Below are positions 18,298 through 26,565 of a stretch of 64,000 nucleotides of DNA, piece by piece (position 1 is the stretch's first letter; the number at the start of each line of letters is the position of its first letter). Both the position numbers and the translations under genes were made by a program. Source of the stretch: Novisyntrophococcus fermenticellae (GTDB lineage Bacteria; Bacillota; Clostridia; Lachnospirales; Lachnospiraceae). The stretch lies in the NCBI RefSeq assembly GCF_018866245.1, contig NZ_CP076458.1, forward strand, positions 930,001 through 994,000, in the 5' to 3' direction. A model generated the notes under the pieces. That model was not told where the DNA came from, did no database searches, and saw nothing but the letters and a program-made list of their open reading frames with translations.

Positions 18298-18315
18298 CAA
18301 TAGAATTATCTATTG
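18298..18315. promoter_or_regulatory. 18-bp inverted repeat, candidate operator of the LacI-ribokinase regulator
   Basis: CAATAGA and TCTATTG form perfect arms around a 4-base centre. The site lies between the divergent regulator and the nucleoside operon. A second, looser inverted pair (AAAACT…AGTTTT, 18337-18359) lies closer to the operon promoter. Confidence 0.45.
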
Positions 18316-18383
18316 TATATAGTAAATATGCACAGGAAAACTGTTGAGAAAATAGTTTTATTTAACAAAATATAATTTTTCAG

Positions 18384-18412
18384 TTGACATTATAAAGAAA
18401 TGGAATTACTAT
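18384..18412 (+). promoter_or_regulatory. Promoter of the nucleoside/ribose operon
   Basis: TTGACA (18384-18389), 17 bases, then TACTAT (18407-18412), about 60 bases upstream of the nucleoside hydrolase start. Confidence 0.65.
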
Positions 18413-18473
18413 TGTGTTACAGAAAATGATTTCGGAAAATATTTTATTAAATTTCCAGACAGGAGGGAAAAGT

Positions 18474-19403
18474 ATGTGGGAAAAGTATCATCTGGATACA
18501 GGTGATTTGTTAAAGCGGTTAGAAAGACCGAAGGGTGAGGTTGACGTTGTAATTGATACAGATACATACAATGAGATCGACGATCAGTTTGCACTAGCCT
18601 ATTTGCTTAAGTCACACGAGAAATTAAGATTACAGGCAATCTATGCGGCACCCTTTTTTAATCATCATTCAGAAAGTCCGGAAGATGGCATGGAAAAAAG
18701 CTTTAAAGAGATTCATAAGGTATTAGGCCTGTTGAAGAAAGAAGAATATAAGAAAGTGGTCTTCAAAGGTTCCAGAACATATTTAGAAAATGAGAAGGAA
18801 GCAGTGGAATCATCGGCTGCCAGGAATTTGGTGAAGTTAGCGTTAAAACGTGATGACAACGATCCACTGTATATAATTGCAATTGGTGCAATTACAAATA
18901 TAGCATCTGCTATTTTGATGGAGCCTTCAATTATTAGGAAAATCGTTGTAATTTGGCTTGGGGGAAATGCATTGGACTGGCATGACAATCAAGAATTCAA
19001 TGCTTGCCAGGATGTGGCAGCTGCAAGAGTAATCTTTGCATGTGGAGTTCCACTGGTTCTTCTTCCTTGTATGGGAGTTGTATCTTCGTTTACTACTACA
19101 GGTCCTGAATTGAACTTTTGGCTAAAAGGTAAAAATGAGCTTTGCGATTATCTGGTTGAGAATACCGTTCAGGAAGCCATTTTGGTTGGTCAGGGAAATT
19201 GCTGGAGTCGGGCGATCTGGGATGTCACCGCTGTTGCATGGCTAATAGATGAATCATTTATGGAAGAACGTCTTGAGCATAGTCCGATTCCGGAATATGA
19301 TGACAAATGGGGCATTGATAAGACGCGTCATTTTATAAAATATGTATATGCAATTCATAGAGATGCATTATATATGGATCTTTTTGAAAAATTATCGAAA
19401 TGA
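18474..19403 (+). CDS. Nucleoside hydrolase (inosine/uridine-preferring family)
   Basis: The start at 18474 has AGGAGGG just upstream. The 309-residue protein has the calcium-binding family motif VVIDTDTYNEIDDQFAL near its N-terminus (usual DTD.G.DDA.AL). It also has the IIAIGAITNIASAI stretch and a VTAVAWL segment near the C-terminus. These enzymes split ribonucleosides into base and ribose in the cytoplasm. Here the second conserved Gly is replaced (TYNEIDD), as in several distant members. With the importer and ribokinase downstream it forms a nucleoside uptake and ribose salvage route. Confidence 0.85.
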   Translation: MWEKYHLDTGDLLKRLERPKGEVDVVIDTDTYNEIDDQFALAYLLKSHEKLRLQAIYAAPFFNHHSESPEDGMEKSFKEIHKVLGLLKKEEYKKVVFKGSRTYLENEKEAVESSAARNLVKLALKRDDNDPLYIIAIGAITNIASAILMEPSIIRKIVVIWLGGNALDWHDNQEFNACQDVAAARVIFACGVPLVLLPCMGVVSSFTTTGPELNFWLKGKNELCDYLVENTVQEAILVGQGNCWSRAIWDVTAVAWLIDESFMEERLEHSPIPEYDDKWGIDKTRHFIKYVYAIHRDALYMDLFEKLSK

Positions 19404-19424
19404 CAATTCAAGGGAGGAAAGCAG

Positions 19425-19979
19425 ATGAAAAGTAGAAAAATGGCAGCATGGTTGTTAATCAGTGTGATGGCAGGAAGCTTGTTAAGTGGATGTGGAAAAA
19501 ACTCTGAAGGTGGAAACTCTCCGGGTAAAGAGCAGGAAACAGGAAAAAGTAATTCCGGCAGTTCATCTAAAACAGAGGGCAGTAGTGCAACAAAAAATTC
19601 AGACAAACCCTTTGCCGGACAGGAAATTACCTGGACGGATACTGGTGCAGGTGACTGGGAAGAGAATTTGGAACCAATTCTAGACAAATTTGAAGAAGAG
19701 ACTGGGGCAAAGGTTAATGTGGAACTTTATTCGCATTCCGATTATCTGCAGATGTTACAGGTAAAATTGGAATCTGGCTCAGATGATTATGATGTAATAG
19801 GGATAGACGTTCCTCTGGTAGCCTCCTACGCTGTAAAAGACTGGGTGGCATCTATGGATGAGTATTTTACTGATGATGAAAAGAAAATGTTCAACGATTC
19901 AGCTTATGAAGCAGGAAGCTGGGATGGCGTGTTTTATGCACCGGCGATGAATAGCTCGTCTCAGCTTTTGTGGTACAAT
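19425..19979 (+). pseudogene. Sugar/nucleoside ABC binding lipoprotein, 5' part (gene split by inserted element)
   Basis: The protein starts with a lipoprotein signal (MAGSLLSGC), then a Ser/Gly/Lys linker, then the N-terminal lobe of an extracellular solute-binding protein (ITWTDTGAGDWEENLEPIL, YDVIGIDVPLVA). At 19971-19979 (TGGTACAAT, codons for WYN) the frame enters the inserted element and ends at a stop at 20037-20039. Joining 19979 to 22551 restores a continuous reading frame of 465 residues, so a single insertion broke the gene. Confidence 0.88.
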
Positions 19980-20072
19980 CTTTTAGTGAAGTATCATATT
20001 TTGAGCAATCAAAAAGAGCAGTCAGAGATTAAACTCTAATTGCTCTAAATATGATTCTTCACGATTGTACCA
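19971..20072. repeat. Imperfect ~34-bp inverted repeat (long stem-loop) at the left end of the inserted element
   Basis: The left arm starts at 19971 with TGGTACAATC and the right arm ends at 20072 with its complement GATTGTACCA. After a 5-base bulge the arms continue over 24 bases with 22 matches (GTGAAG…ATCATATTT…GAGCAAT). The loop is about 30 bases. The first nine bases are also the duplicated target/core sequence. Confidence 0.7.
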
Positions 20073-20258
20073 AGTTCGCGGTAACTTAGCCGATGAGGTA
20101 TATGGGGATAGTATCTTTTTTCAGAACCTCCAATCTAGGAAAATGGGTGTAAAAACCAAAGAAGCACAGGTATGTTTAGCTCAAAAAATATTTTTGGGCA
20201 TGCTTCGCAGACCTTCCACCAGGAGGTCTTTTGAAAAAAATATGATAAAAGCAAAGAT

Positions 20259-21416
20259 TTACCAAGAAGCGGCATAATTCCTTCCAAGCTGTTTCATGGA
20301 TCTGCATCCACATTCAGGGCAGAGGCAAATATCAAAGTTCCAGACAGCTTTTAATAATTCGGTCATGGATAACCCAATATATCGTCGCTTAAATCTCTGA
20401 CATCCCTGGAGCTTAAAGATGATTTTCAGATTTTGGGTTTTCATTCGATTATTCAGAAACCCATAATAGCGGATTTTCTGAAATCCAGATGGCAGCACAT
20501 GCATCAAAAAGCGGCGAATGAATTCCGTGTTTTGCAGAATGATTTCACGATTGGGTTCATCTGGCCTTTTCCCCCTTGCAGAAAAGGTTGTTTCTGTCGG
20601 TGTGGCGGATAGGATTCTGCTGTTTGATATGGCAATCTTATGTGTGTATTTTCCCAGGTATTCAATCGCATTGCCAAAACCGTTAAAGGTCTCCTTAATA
20701 TAGGGACACCAGTCTTTTTCATAAAGATGATTCTTCCATTCCTTCCAGTGGTAAGAATTCTGAAGTTTCTCACAGGAAGAAGAAAAAGAAAGTTTCCCGC
20801 TCCTATGGTATGTTTCTAGAAGTGCGAGATATTTTCCTTTGAATTTATCACGCAATACCTTTACCGGAATAAAAAACTTGTTCTTGGATTTTCTAAGCTT
20901 CTGGTCTACGGTCAGTCCGCCACCGGAAACAATACAGTGCATATGCACATGATAATCCAGTTCTTGGTTCCAAGTGTGAAGAACCTGAATGATACCGGGT
21001 GTTGCGCCGAGATACTTCTTATCCTTGGATAATTCCAGAAGTGTTTCGGCGGAGCATCTGTGCAAAAGGCCATACAGAAGTTCCTGATTGCAATAAATAA
21101 GAGGATTTAGTTCATGAGGAAGGGTAAAAACTACGTGGAAGTAGGGAGAATCAATGACTTCTGCCCTGCGTTTATCGACCCAGATTTCCTTAAGCACGGC
21201 CTGACAATTGGGGCAGTTACGGTTCCGGCAGGAGTTATGGTGGATTTCCATATGTCCGCAGTCCGAACACTGACTGATGTTACACCCAAGTTTTCCGGAT
21301 TTACAGTTTAAAATGGCATGGGAAGCCTGTGCCTGGACTTCCGACTGGTAATGGTGTGAAGCACAATAATCCTCATAAGAGGATTCCCATATCTGCTTGA
21401 TTTTGTAATTACTCAT
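20259..21416 (-). CDS. IS91-family HUH (Y2) transposase
   Basis: A 385-residue protein. An N-terminal zinc-binding cluster (CNISQCSDCGHMEIHHNSC, then CPNC) is followed by the catalytic HUH motif in DYHVHMHCIVSGGG near residue 155. A YxxxY pair (YLGKY) follows near residue 250, the two tyrosines of Y2 rolling-circle transposases. IS91 enzymes move elements by single-strand rolling-circle transfer. The start overlaps the upstream recombinase gene by 8 bases, which shows that the two are expressed together. Confidence 0.88.
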   Translation of the reverse strand: MSNYKIKQIWESSYEDYCASHHYQSEVQAQASHAILNCKSGKLGCNISQCSDCGHMEIHHNSCRNRNCPNCQAVLKEIWVDKRRAEVIDSPYFHVVFTLPHELNPLIYCNQELLYGLLHRCSAETLLELSKDKKYLGATPGIIQVLHTWNQELDYHVHMHCIVSGGGLTVDQKLRKSKNKFFIPVKVLRDKFKGKYLALLETYHRSGKLSFSSSCEKLQNSYHWKEWKNHLYEKDWCPYIKETFNGFGNAIEYLGKYTHKIAISNSRILSATPTETTFSARGKRPDEPNREIILQNTEFIRRFLMHVLPSGFQKIRYYGFLNNRMKTQNLKIIFKLQGCQRFKRRYIGLSMTELLKAVWNFDICLCPECGCRSMKQLGRNYAASW

Positions 21417-22275
21417 GGAAGCTCCCTCCCATCTGGTCGAAAGGGCTTGTTACCGAACCAACGCCGTTGGAAGCCAAATGGACATAAATGGTGGTTGAAA
21501 GTAAAGATTTATGACCAAGAAGTTCTTTAATGTTCAGAAGATCGGTTCCGTTTTCGTAAAGATGAGTACCAAAAGCATGGCGAAATGAATGACAGGTAAT
21601 ACGGTGTTCCCAGCCAAGGCGGTCTTCATGAGCATGGATATGCCGGGAAAGATAAAAGGTATCAATCGGGCGTTCAGGGTCGAACTGCTTTGGAAAGAGC
21701 CAGCCAGTGGGTCTGCCATAGGAATACCAGTATTCGGTAAGGAGATCAAGTGCCTTCTGTGAAAGAATGGCATATCGGTCAGAACGGTTCTTGGAATGGG
21801 GAATGTAAATGCGCATCTGTTTCCGTTTTATGTGTTCATACCGCATGTGACAAACTTCGCCAATGCGAAGACCGGAGGAATACATGATAGTGACCATGGT
21901 TTTCTGTTTTAGATCAGGCATAGTGGATATGAATTCCCATACTTCATCCATGGTAGGCACAAACGGGATAAATGTATCAAACTTACGGAAAGGAAGCTGC
22001 GTTGTATCCCATGGTTTGTGCAGGATATAAATCGTAAAAAACTGAAGCTGAGAAATGGCAGTATTTATAGTACGGTCACTCAGAGATCTGGTATTCTGGA
22101 GCCATTTGATATATCCACGAAGCTCCTGCCAAGAAACATCCATGGGATCTTTGTGAAGAATCTCAGTAAGGTAACCGAGATAAGCCCGAATGTAAGTACA
22201 GTAAGATTTTATGGTGTGGCCGGTAAGGCCGCGAAGAGAGAGCATCTCTTGATAAGAATTAAAATATTTGTCCAT
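21409..22275 (-). CDS. Tyrosine recombinase (XerC/D-like) of the inserted element
   Basis: The start at 22275 (MDKYFNSYQEMLS) is chosen because AGGAGG lies 6-7 bases upstream. This 288-residue protein has an N-terminal SAM-like core-binding domain (LRGLTGHTIKSYCTYIRAYL). Its catalytic domain keeps the active residues: R in SSGLRIGEV, H-x-x-R in HSFRHAFGTH, H in LLGHKS and the nucleophile Y in TTIYVHL. Such recombinases cut and join DNA at short core sites. Linkage to an IS91 transposase suggests a joint role, for instance resolving or inserting the circular intermediate. Confidence 0.9.
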   Translation of the reverse strand: MDKYFNSYQEMLSLRGLTGHTIKSYCTYIRAYLGYLTEILHKDPMDVSWQELRGYIKWLQNTRSLSDRTINTAISQLQFFTIYILHKPWDTTQLPFRKFDTFIPFVPTMDEVWEFISTMPDLKQKTMVTIMYSSGLRIGEVCHMRYEHIKRKQMRIYIPHSKNRSDRYAILSQKALDLLTEYWYSYGRPTGWLFPKQFDPERPIDTFYLSRHIHAHEDRLGWEHRITCHSFRHAFGTHLYENGTDLLNIKELLGHKSLLSTTIYVHLASNGVGSVTSPFDQMGGSFHE

Positions 22276-22399
22276 AATGGAACCTCCTAAAGATGAATGG
22301 TTTGTCAAAGTGAAAATCAATTCAAAAAAGGTGGCGGACGAATAAAAAAATGAGATATGTAGTTGTTGAATTGAAGAAAACATGATAAATTTAACATAG

Positions 22400-22485
22400 T
22401 AGCGGTCTGAGTGAAATGTTATAAGTTGTCTTGTGGTGATTCAACAATATAACATATGAGCAAAAACTGCTACTATTTTTTAAAA
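22400..22485. repeat. Nested inverted repeats at the right end of the inserted element
   Basis: The outer arms TAGTAGC…GCTACTA enclose an inner pair GTTATAAGTTG…CAACAATATAAC. This is a secondary structure of the kind found at the replication origin or terminus of rolling-circle elements. The stretch 22276-22541 holds no gene. Confidence 0.45.
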
Positions 22486-22541
22486 AATAAACTGGTGGCG
22501 AAAATGTATCAAAGGCTACGCTAGCTATCGCGCCAGCGATT

Positions 22542-23393
22542 TGGTACAATACTGCACTTTTAAAAGAGGCTGGAATTGAGATACCAGAAAGTACAACGGA
22601 AAGCCGTCTGACATGGGAACAGGTGACAGATTATGCCAAACAGACGCTAGATAAGGTCGATCCGGATGGTTCGAAAGGAATATCAGGAATCACATTTGCT
22701 CAGGTTAGCCGTACGTATCAGATGAACCAGATTCCAAACAGTCTGGGGGGGAAGAATATAGGAGATGATGGTTATACAGCTGAGGGTGTGATTAACGATA
22801 AGGCATGGATTGATGGTGCAACCTGGTATCAGGAACTTTTTAATAATGGAATTTCGTTAAAAGGGATCACGGCGGATGATGCAGGAGATTTCTTCCGTGC
22901 AGGTAAAATCGTCTTTATCGTAGATGGAACCTGGATGGCAAATTCCTGTGATAAGGAAGGAATGAAAGATTATGCATACGCTCCGGTACCCGCTTTTGAG
23001 GGACATGAAAGTGAAGTAGGGACCCCTACTGGCAGCTGGCATTTTGGAATACCAAAGAATGCGAAGAATAAAGAGCTTGCAGCTGAATTCATCAAATTTA
23101 TGTCTATTGGTGAAGGTAATTCAATGTGGCTGGAGGCAAATGGAGATGTCCCTGCTACAGTTGCGGGTGTTGAAACGATGATGAAGAGTGATAAGGCTCC
23201 GGAATATATGAAAATTGCAGCATATGAGTCTGCTAACACGGCTGTACCAAGGGCGATGACCCCCGGATATACTGAGTACGACACCATTATTCAGAATACT
23301 TGGGAGGATATCAAAAATGGCTCTGATGTTTCGGACTCTCTGAAGAATGCAGTAAACAAGATTGAAAAGGTAATGGAAAAGTATAATAAGTAA
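22542..23393 (+). pseudogene. Sugar/nucleoside ABC binding lipoprotein, 3' part
   Basis: This is the in-frame continuation of the gene begun at 19425 (WYNTALLKEAGIEIP…). It contains the C-terminal lobe typical of family 1 solute-binding proteins: FFRAGKIVFIVDGTWM, GTPTGSWHFGIPKNAKNKELAAEFIKF and a final amphipathic helix. It lacks a signal peptide and start after the insertion, so the importer is presumably without its receptor unless the element excises. Confidence 0.88.
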
Positions 23394-23400
23394 ACAGTTT

Positions 23401-23456
23401 ACAGGTAATTGTATGGGTATGTACATATTCTGCCAGAGACCCTTGCAATTACCTGT
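23401..23456 (+). terminator. Hairpin between binding protein and permease genes
   Basis: Arms ACAGGTAATTG and CAATTACCTGT pair perfectly around a 34-base loop and begin 7 bases after the stop. No T-run follows. This is more likely an mRNA-stabilising or partial terminator structure that gives higher expression of the binding protein than of the permeases. Confidence 0.5.
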
Positions 23457-23482
23457 CTTATAAGAATGGGTGGAGGAACCTT

Positions 23483-24358
23483 ATGCTACATTTATCAAAA
23501 AAAATGCGCTTTCTTCCTTATGTGTTGATAGCTCCGGCGTTTCTTCTTATTTGTATTTTTAAATTATATCCGATTGTTGAGACTGCTTTAGAAAGCCTTT
23601 TTGTAGATAGTAGTTTTACGCTTGATACATACAAATCGCTTTTTTCAGATTCTTCTTTTTGGAATTCACTTTGGATTACATTGAAAATTAATATTGTTAT
23701 GATTCCTTTACAGGTATGCCTGGCATTTATCGTTGCACTTTTGGTGAATTCAACTGTAAAAGGAATAGGAATCTTTCGGACTGTTTTCTACCTTCCGGTT
23801 ACCATTTCGATTACAGTTGGATGTTTGGTTTGGAATATCATGTTGAATCCCGATAGTGGTGTCGTGAATAGCTTTTTGAATCTGTTAGGAATTCCTTCAC
23901 AAGATTTCTTTATCAGTAAATCTCAGGCTTTATGGTGTATTGTGCTTGTAGCCACATGGAAGGGCGTAGGGTATTGGATGATGTTTATCCTCGCAGGATT
24001 GAAAAACGTTGATATTGCTATATATGAATCGGCGAAAATCGATGGTGCAGGATGGTTTACAACAATCTGGAAGATTACAATTCCCTTGATTAAGAAGGTT
24101 CTTTTGTTTGTATTTGTGGCCAATACGACAGCAAATATTCTGCTGTTTGTGCCCATGCAGGTGATTACAAATGGTGGACCGCAAGAGAGCACAAATGTCT
24201 TAATGTTTGAAGCATATCAGTCAGCGTTTCAATATGGAGACAGAGGCAGAGCATCAGCAATTGTTATGGTACTTCTACTACTAATTGTATGCATTTGTCT
24301 TTTTCAAGCTGCTTTGTTGAATGAAAATGATAAATCTGAGAAAGTGAGAGTAAAATGA
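23483..24358 (+). CDS. ABC sugar-type importer permease (MalF/UgpA-like)
   Basis: A 291-residue inner-membrane protein with about six transmembrane segments. The cytoplasmic EAA loop reads YESAKIDGAGWFTTIWKITIPLI, which contacts the ATPase. No ATPase gene is present in the operon, as is common in Firmicutes, where one shared MsmX-type ATPase serves many importers. It lies between the broken receptor gene and the second permease, which it overlaps by ATGA. Confidence 0.9.
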   Translation: MLHLSKKMRFLPYVLIAPAFLLICIFKLYPIVETALESLFVDSSFTLDTYKSLFSDSSFWNSLWITLKINIVMIPLQVCLAFIVALLVNSTVKGIGIFRTVFYLPVTISITVGCLVWNIMLNPDSGVVNSFLNLLGIPSQDFFISKSQALWCIVLVATWKGVGYWMMFILAGLKNVDIAIYESAKIDGAGWFTTIWKITIPLIKKVLLFVFVANTTANILLFVPMQVITNGGPQESTNVLMFEAYQSAFQYGDRGRASAIVMVLLLLIVCICLFQAALLNENDKSEKVRVK

Positions 24359-25206
24359 TGACGAGGAAAACAAAAAAGACACTTTCCCACATTATTCTAT
24401 ATATTGTGCTGATTTTAATTGCAGTACTAACATTATTTCCGCTTCTTTGGGGAGTATCAGCCTCTCTTAGGGATGATTCAGAATTATATACGTATGTCAT
24501 GCCATTTTCCATACATACTTTGATTCCGGTAAAGTGGACGGCAAAGTCTTATGTGGATTTGTTTACCGTCTATGGGTTTCTAAAACCGGTGCTCAATACA
24601 GTGCTTGTTACCGCAATCTCTATTGCGTTTGGATGCGTCCTTAATTCAGTGGCTGCTTTTGCATTTGCAATGTTTGAGTTTAGGTTCAAAAAACCGCTGT
24701 TTTCTCTGGTACTCATTTCGTTTATGATACCTTTTGAGGCGATTGCACTTCCACTTTATCGGGTTGCAGATAAAATGAAGATGGTAGATACGTTTCAGGG
24801 AATGATTCTGCCCAGTATTGCCAGCGGTCTGGTACTATTCTTATTTGTACAGTTTTTTAAAGATATTCCTGCTGACTTACTGGATGCCGCACGAATAGAT
24901 GGAGCTAATATCGGAAAAATATATAGCAGCATTTTAATACCATTATCACAGCCGGTTTTTATTACTGCTGGATTGATGATTTTTATGGATCAGTGGAATT
25001 CATATCTTTGGCCGCTGCTTATTGCCCGCTCTAAAGATATCAGAACCATTCAAATTGCACTCACTGCGTTTAATACAGAACATAGTACCGCATGGTCGGC
25101 GCTTTATGCAGGCTCCATGTTCTCGGCATTGATACCACTGCTTCTGTTTCTTCCACTGCAAAAATATTTTGTTCAGGGAATTACTAGTAGCGGCGTTAAG
25201 GGCTGA
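24355..25206 (+). CDS. ABC sugar-type importer permease (MalG/UgpE-like)
   Basis: A 283-residue partner permease with six membrane segments. The EAA loop is LLDAARIDGANIGKIYSSILIPL and the usual C-terminus is …GITSSGVKG. The start overlaps the previous stop. It forms the heterodimeric channel with the preceding permease. The substrate is inferred as a ribonucleoside or ribose-containing compound from the flanking hydrolase and ribokinase. Confidence 0.9.
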   Translation: MMTRKTKKTLSHIILYIVLILIAVLTLFPLLWGVSASLRDDSELYTYVMPFSIHTLIPVKWTAKSYVDLFTVYGFLKPVLNTVLVTAISIAFGCVLNSVAAFAFAMFEFRFKKPLFSLVLISFMIPFEAIALPLYRVADKMKMVDTFQGMILPSIASGLVLFLFVQFFKDIPADLLDAARIDGANIGKIYSSILIPLSQPVFITAGLMIFMDQWNSYLWPLLIARSKDIRTIQIALTAFNTEHSTAWSALYAGSMFSALIPLLLFLPLQKYFVQGITSSGVKG

Positions 25207-25229
25207 TGCATAATGGAGGGAGGTGTAAT

Positions 25230-26183
25230 ATGAAATATAAAGACAAAAAAAAGGTGTTGGTTATTGGAAGTCTGAACGTGGATATGGTCACAAATGTAGA
25301 TCATACGCCGGTTGCCGGAGAGACAATTTTAGGAGATAAGCTAGATTTGATCCCGGGAGGAAAAGGAGCAAATCAGGCATGTGCCGCAGGGCGGCTTGGA
25401 GCGGATGTGACGATGCTTGGAGCTTTGGGAGATGATCAGTATGCCATGATTTCAAAGAAAAGCCTAATAGATTCGGGAATCGATGTTTCATACCTTATCC
25501 AAAAAAAACATATGGGTACGGGAGTTGCGCTGATTACAGTGAATAAAGAAGGCGATAACAGCATTGTAGTAATTCCAGGTGCAAATGCGCAATTGTCCAA
25601 GGAAGATATTGATAGAAATATTGGGTTGATGGAACGAAGTGACATTGTTGTTTTTCAGATGGAAATTCCAGTAGAGACGGTGTTGTATGCAGCCCGGAAA
25701 GCTAAAGAACTGAATAAGTTGGTGATTCTTGATCCAGCACCTGCGCCGCGTGAATTTCCGATGGAACTTTACTGTTACGTGGATGTTATTAAGCCAAATG
25801 AAACTGAATTGGGAATTTTAACGAAGACAGAGAATGTGTTGGAAAACTTGTATGAGGCTACAGAACTATTGAAAGGCTATGGTGTAAAGCATGTTATTGT
25901 TACGCTGGGAAAGAAAGGAGTTTATGTTAATTCCTTCAACCAAGGTGTTGAGCAGATTCCCTCTTATGAAGTGCAGGTAGTGGATACAACGGCGGCGGGA
26001 GACTCCTTTACTGCATCATTGGCATTGATGCTCGCAGAAGGGAAAGGGTTGATGGAGGCTGTTCGATATGCAAACCTTGTGGCTGCAATTGTGGTTACGA
26101 GAAAAGGAGCACAGTCATCAATCCCGAGAGTGGATGAGGTGAGGGAGTATGAAGGGAAGCTTAATGTGGTTAGAAATATTTAA
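25230..26183 (+). CDS. rbsK: Ribokinase
   Basis: The start at 25230 has GGAGGG/GGAGGT-type sites just upstream. The 317-residue PfkB-family kinase shows the N-terminal VIGSLNVDMVTNVDHTP motif. It also has the substrate-binding PGGKGANQACAAGRLG stretch and the ATP/anion-hole motif DTTAAGDSF with the catalytic Asp. It phosphorylates ribose freed by nucleoside hydrolase to ribose-5-phosphate. It is a stand-alone homologue of the kinase half of the regulator at 16332-18245, and here the anion-hole motif is canonical. Confidence 0.9.
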   Translation: MKYKDKKKVLVIGSLNVDMVTNVDHTPVAGETILGDKLDLIPGGKGANQACAAGRLGADVTMLGALGDDQYAMISKKSLIDSGIDVSYLIQKKHMGTGVALITVNKEGDNSIVVIPGANAQLSKEDIDRNIGLMERSDIVVFQMEIPVETVLYAARKAKELNKLVILDPAPAPREFPMELYCYVDVIKPNETELGILTKTENVLENLYEATELLKGYGVKHVIVTLGKKGVYVNSFNQGVEQIPSYEVQVVDTTAAGDSFTASLALMLAEGKGLMEAVRYANLVAAIVVTRKGAQSSIPRVDEVREYEGKLNVVRNI

Positions 26184-26271
26184 ATATGATGAGCCAGAGA
26201 ATTATGTTTGGGATCTAAGTTGGAAATTAATGCATAGCCACTTTTTGAATAGGGATGAAATGAGAATGTAA

Positions 26272-26529
26272 AATAAAAAGCAGGAGTTGCATAAAGAAGG
26301 TATGATTATGACACAGACACCATTTGGACATGCTGTTCCTGTTTACAATATGGAACGGACAATCTGTGATATTATTCGAAATAGAAGCAGTATTGAAATC
26401 CAGACTCTTCAAAATGCATTAAAACACTATACCAGCCGTAAAGACAAAAATCTGCGGCAGTTAATGTGGTATGCGGCTATGTTTCATGTGGAAAAGATTT
26501 TAAGACAGTATTTGGAGATACTTTTATGA
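26272..26529 (+). pseudogene. C-terminal remnant of an AbiEi-type antitoxin
   Basis: About 85 residues remain (TPFGHAVPVYNMERTICDIIR…QTLQNALKHYTSRKDKNLRQLMWYAAMFHVEKILRQYLEILL). They match the C-terminal part of AbiEi, the transcriptional antitoxin of type IV abortive-infection systems. The winged-helix N-terminus is missing and no AbiEii nucleotidyltransferase toxin follows. The frame is open only from 26272. Confidence 0.7.
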
Positions 26530-26542
26530 TTAAGACAGCAGA

Positions 26543-26565
26543 GCTGCCCTTAACTTAAGGGCAGC
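26543..26565. terminator. Palindromic terminator at the end of the YesM-type kinase gene
   Basis: GCTGCCCTTAA and its complement are separated by one base. The hairpin includes the stop codon of the minus-strand kinase gene. T-runs are weak on both sides, so termination strength is uncertain. Confidence 0.5.

Larger units (their letters stand above)
19980..22550. mobile_element. 2.57-kb inserted element with IS91-type HUH transposase and tyrosine recombinase
   Basis: The insertion sits inside the binding-protein gene and is flanked by a 9-bp direct repeat TGGTACAAT (19971-19979 and 22542-22550); removing one copy plus the insert restores the frame exactly. Inside are two overlapping minus-strand genes, a tyrosine recombinase and an IS91-family transposase. 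There is a long stem-loop at the left end and a nested hairpin region at the right end. The borders are inferred from the restored reading frame. IS91 elements usually do not duplicate their target, so the 9 bp may instead be a recombination core. Confidence 0.75.
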
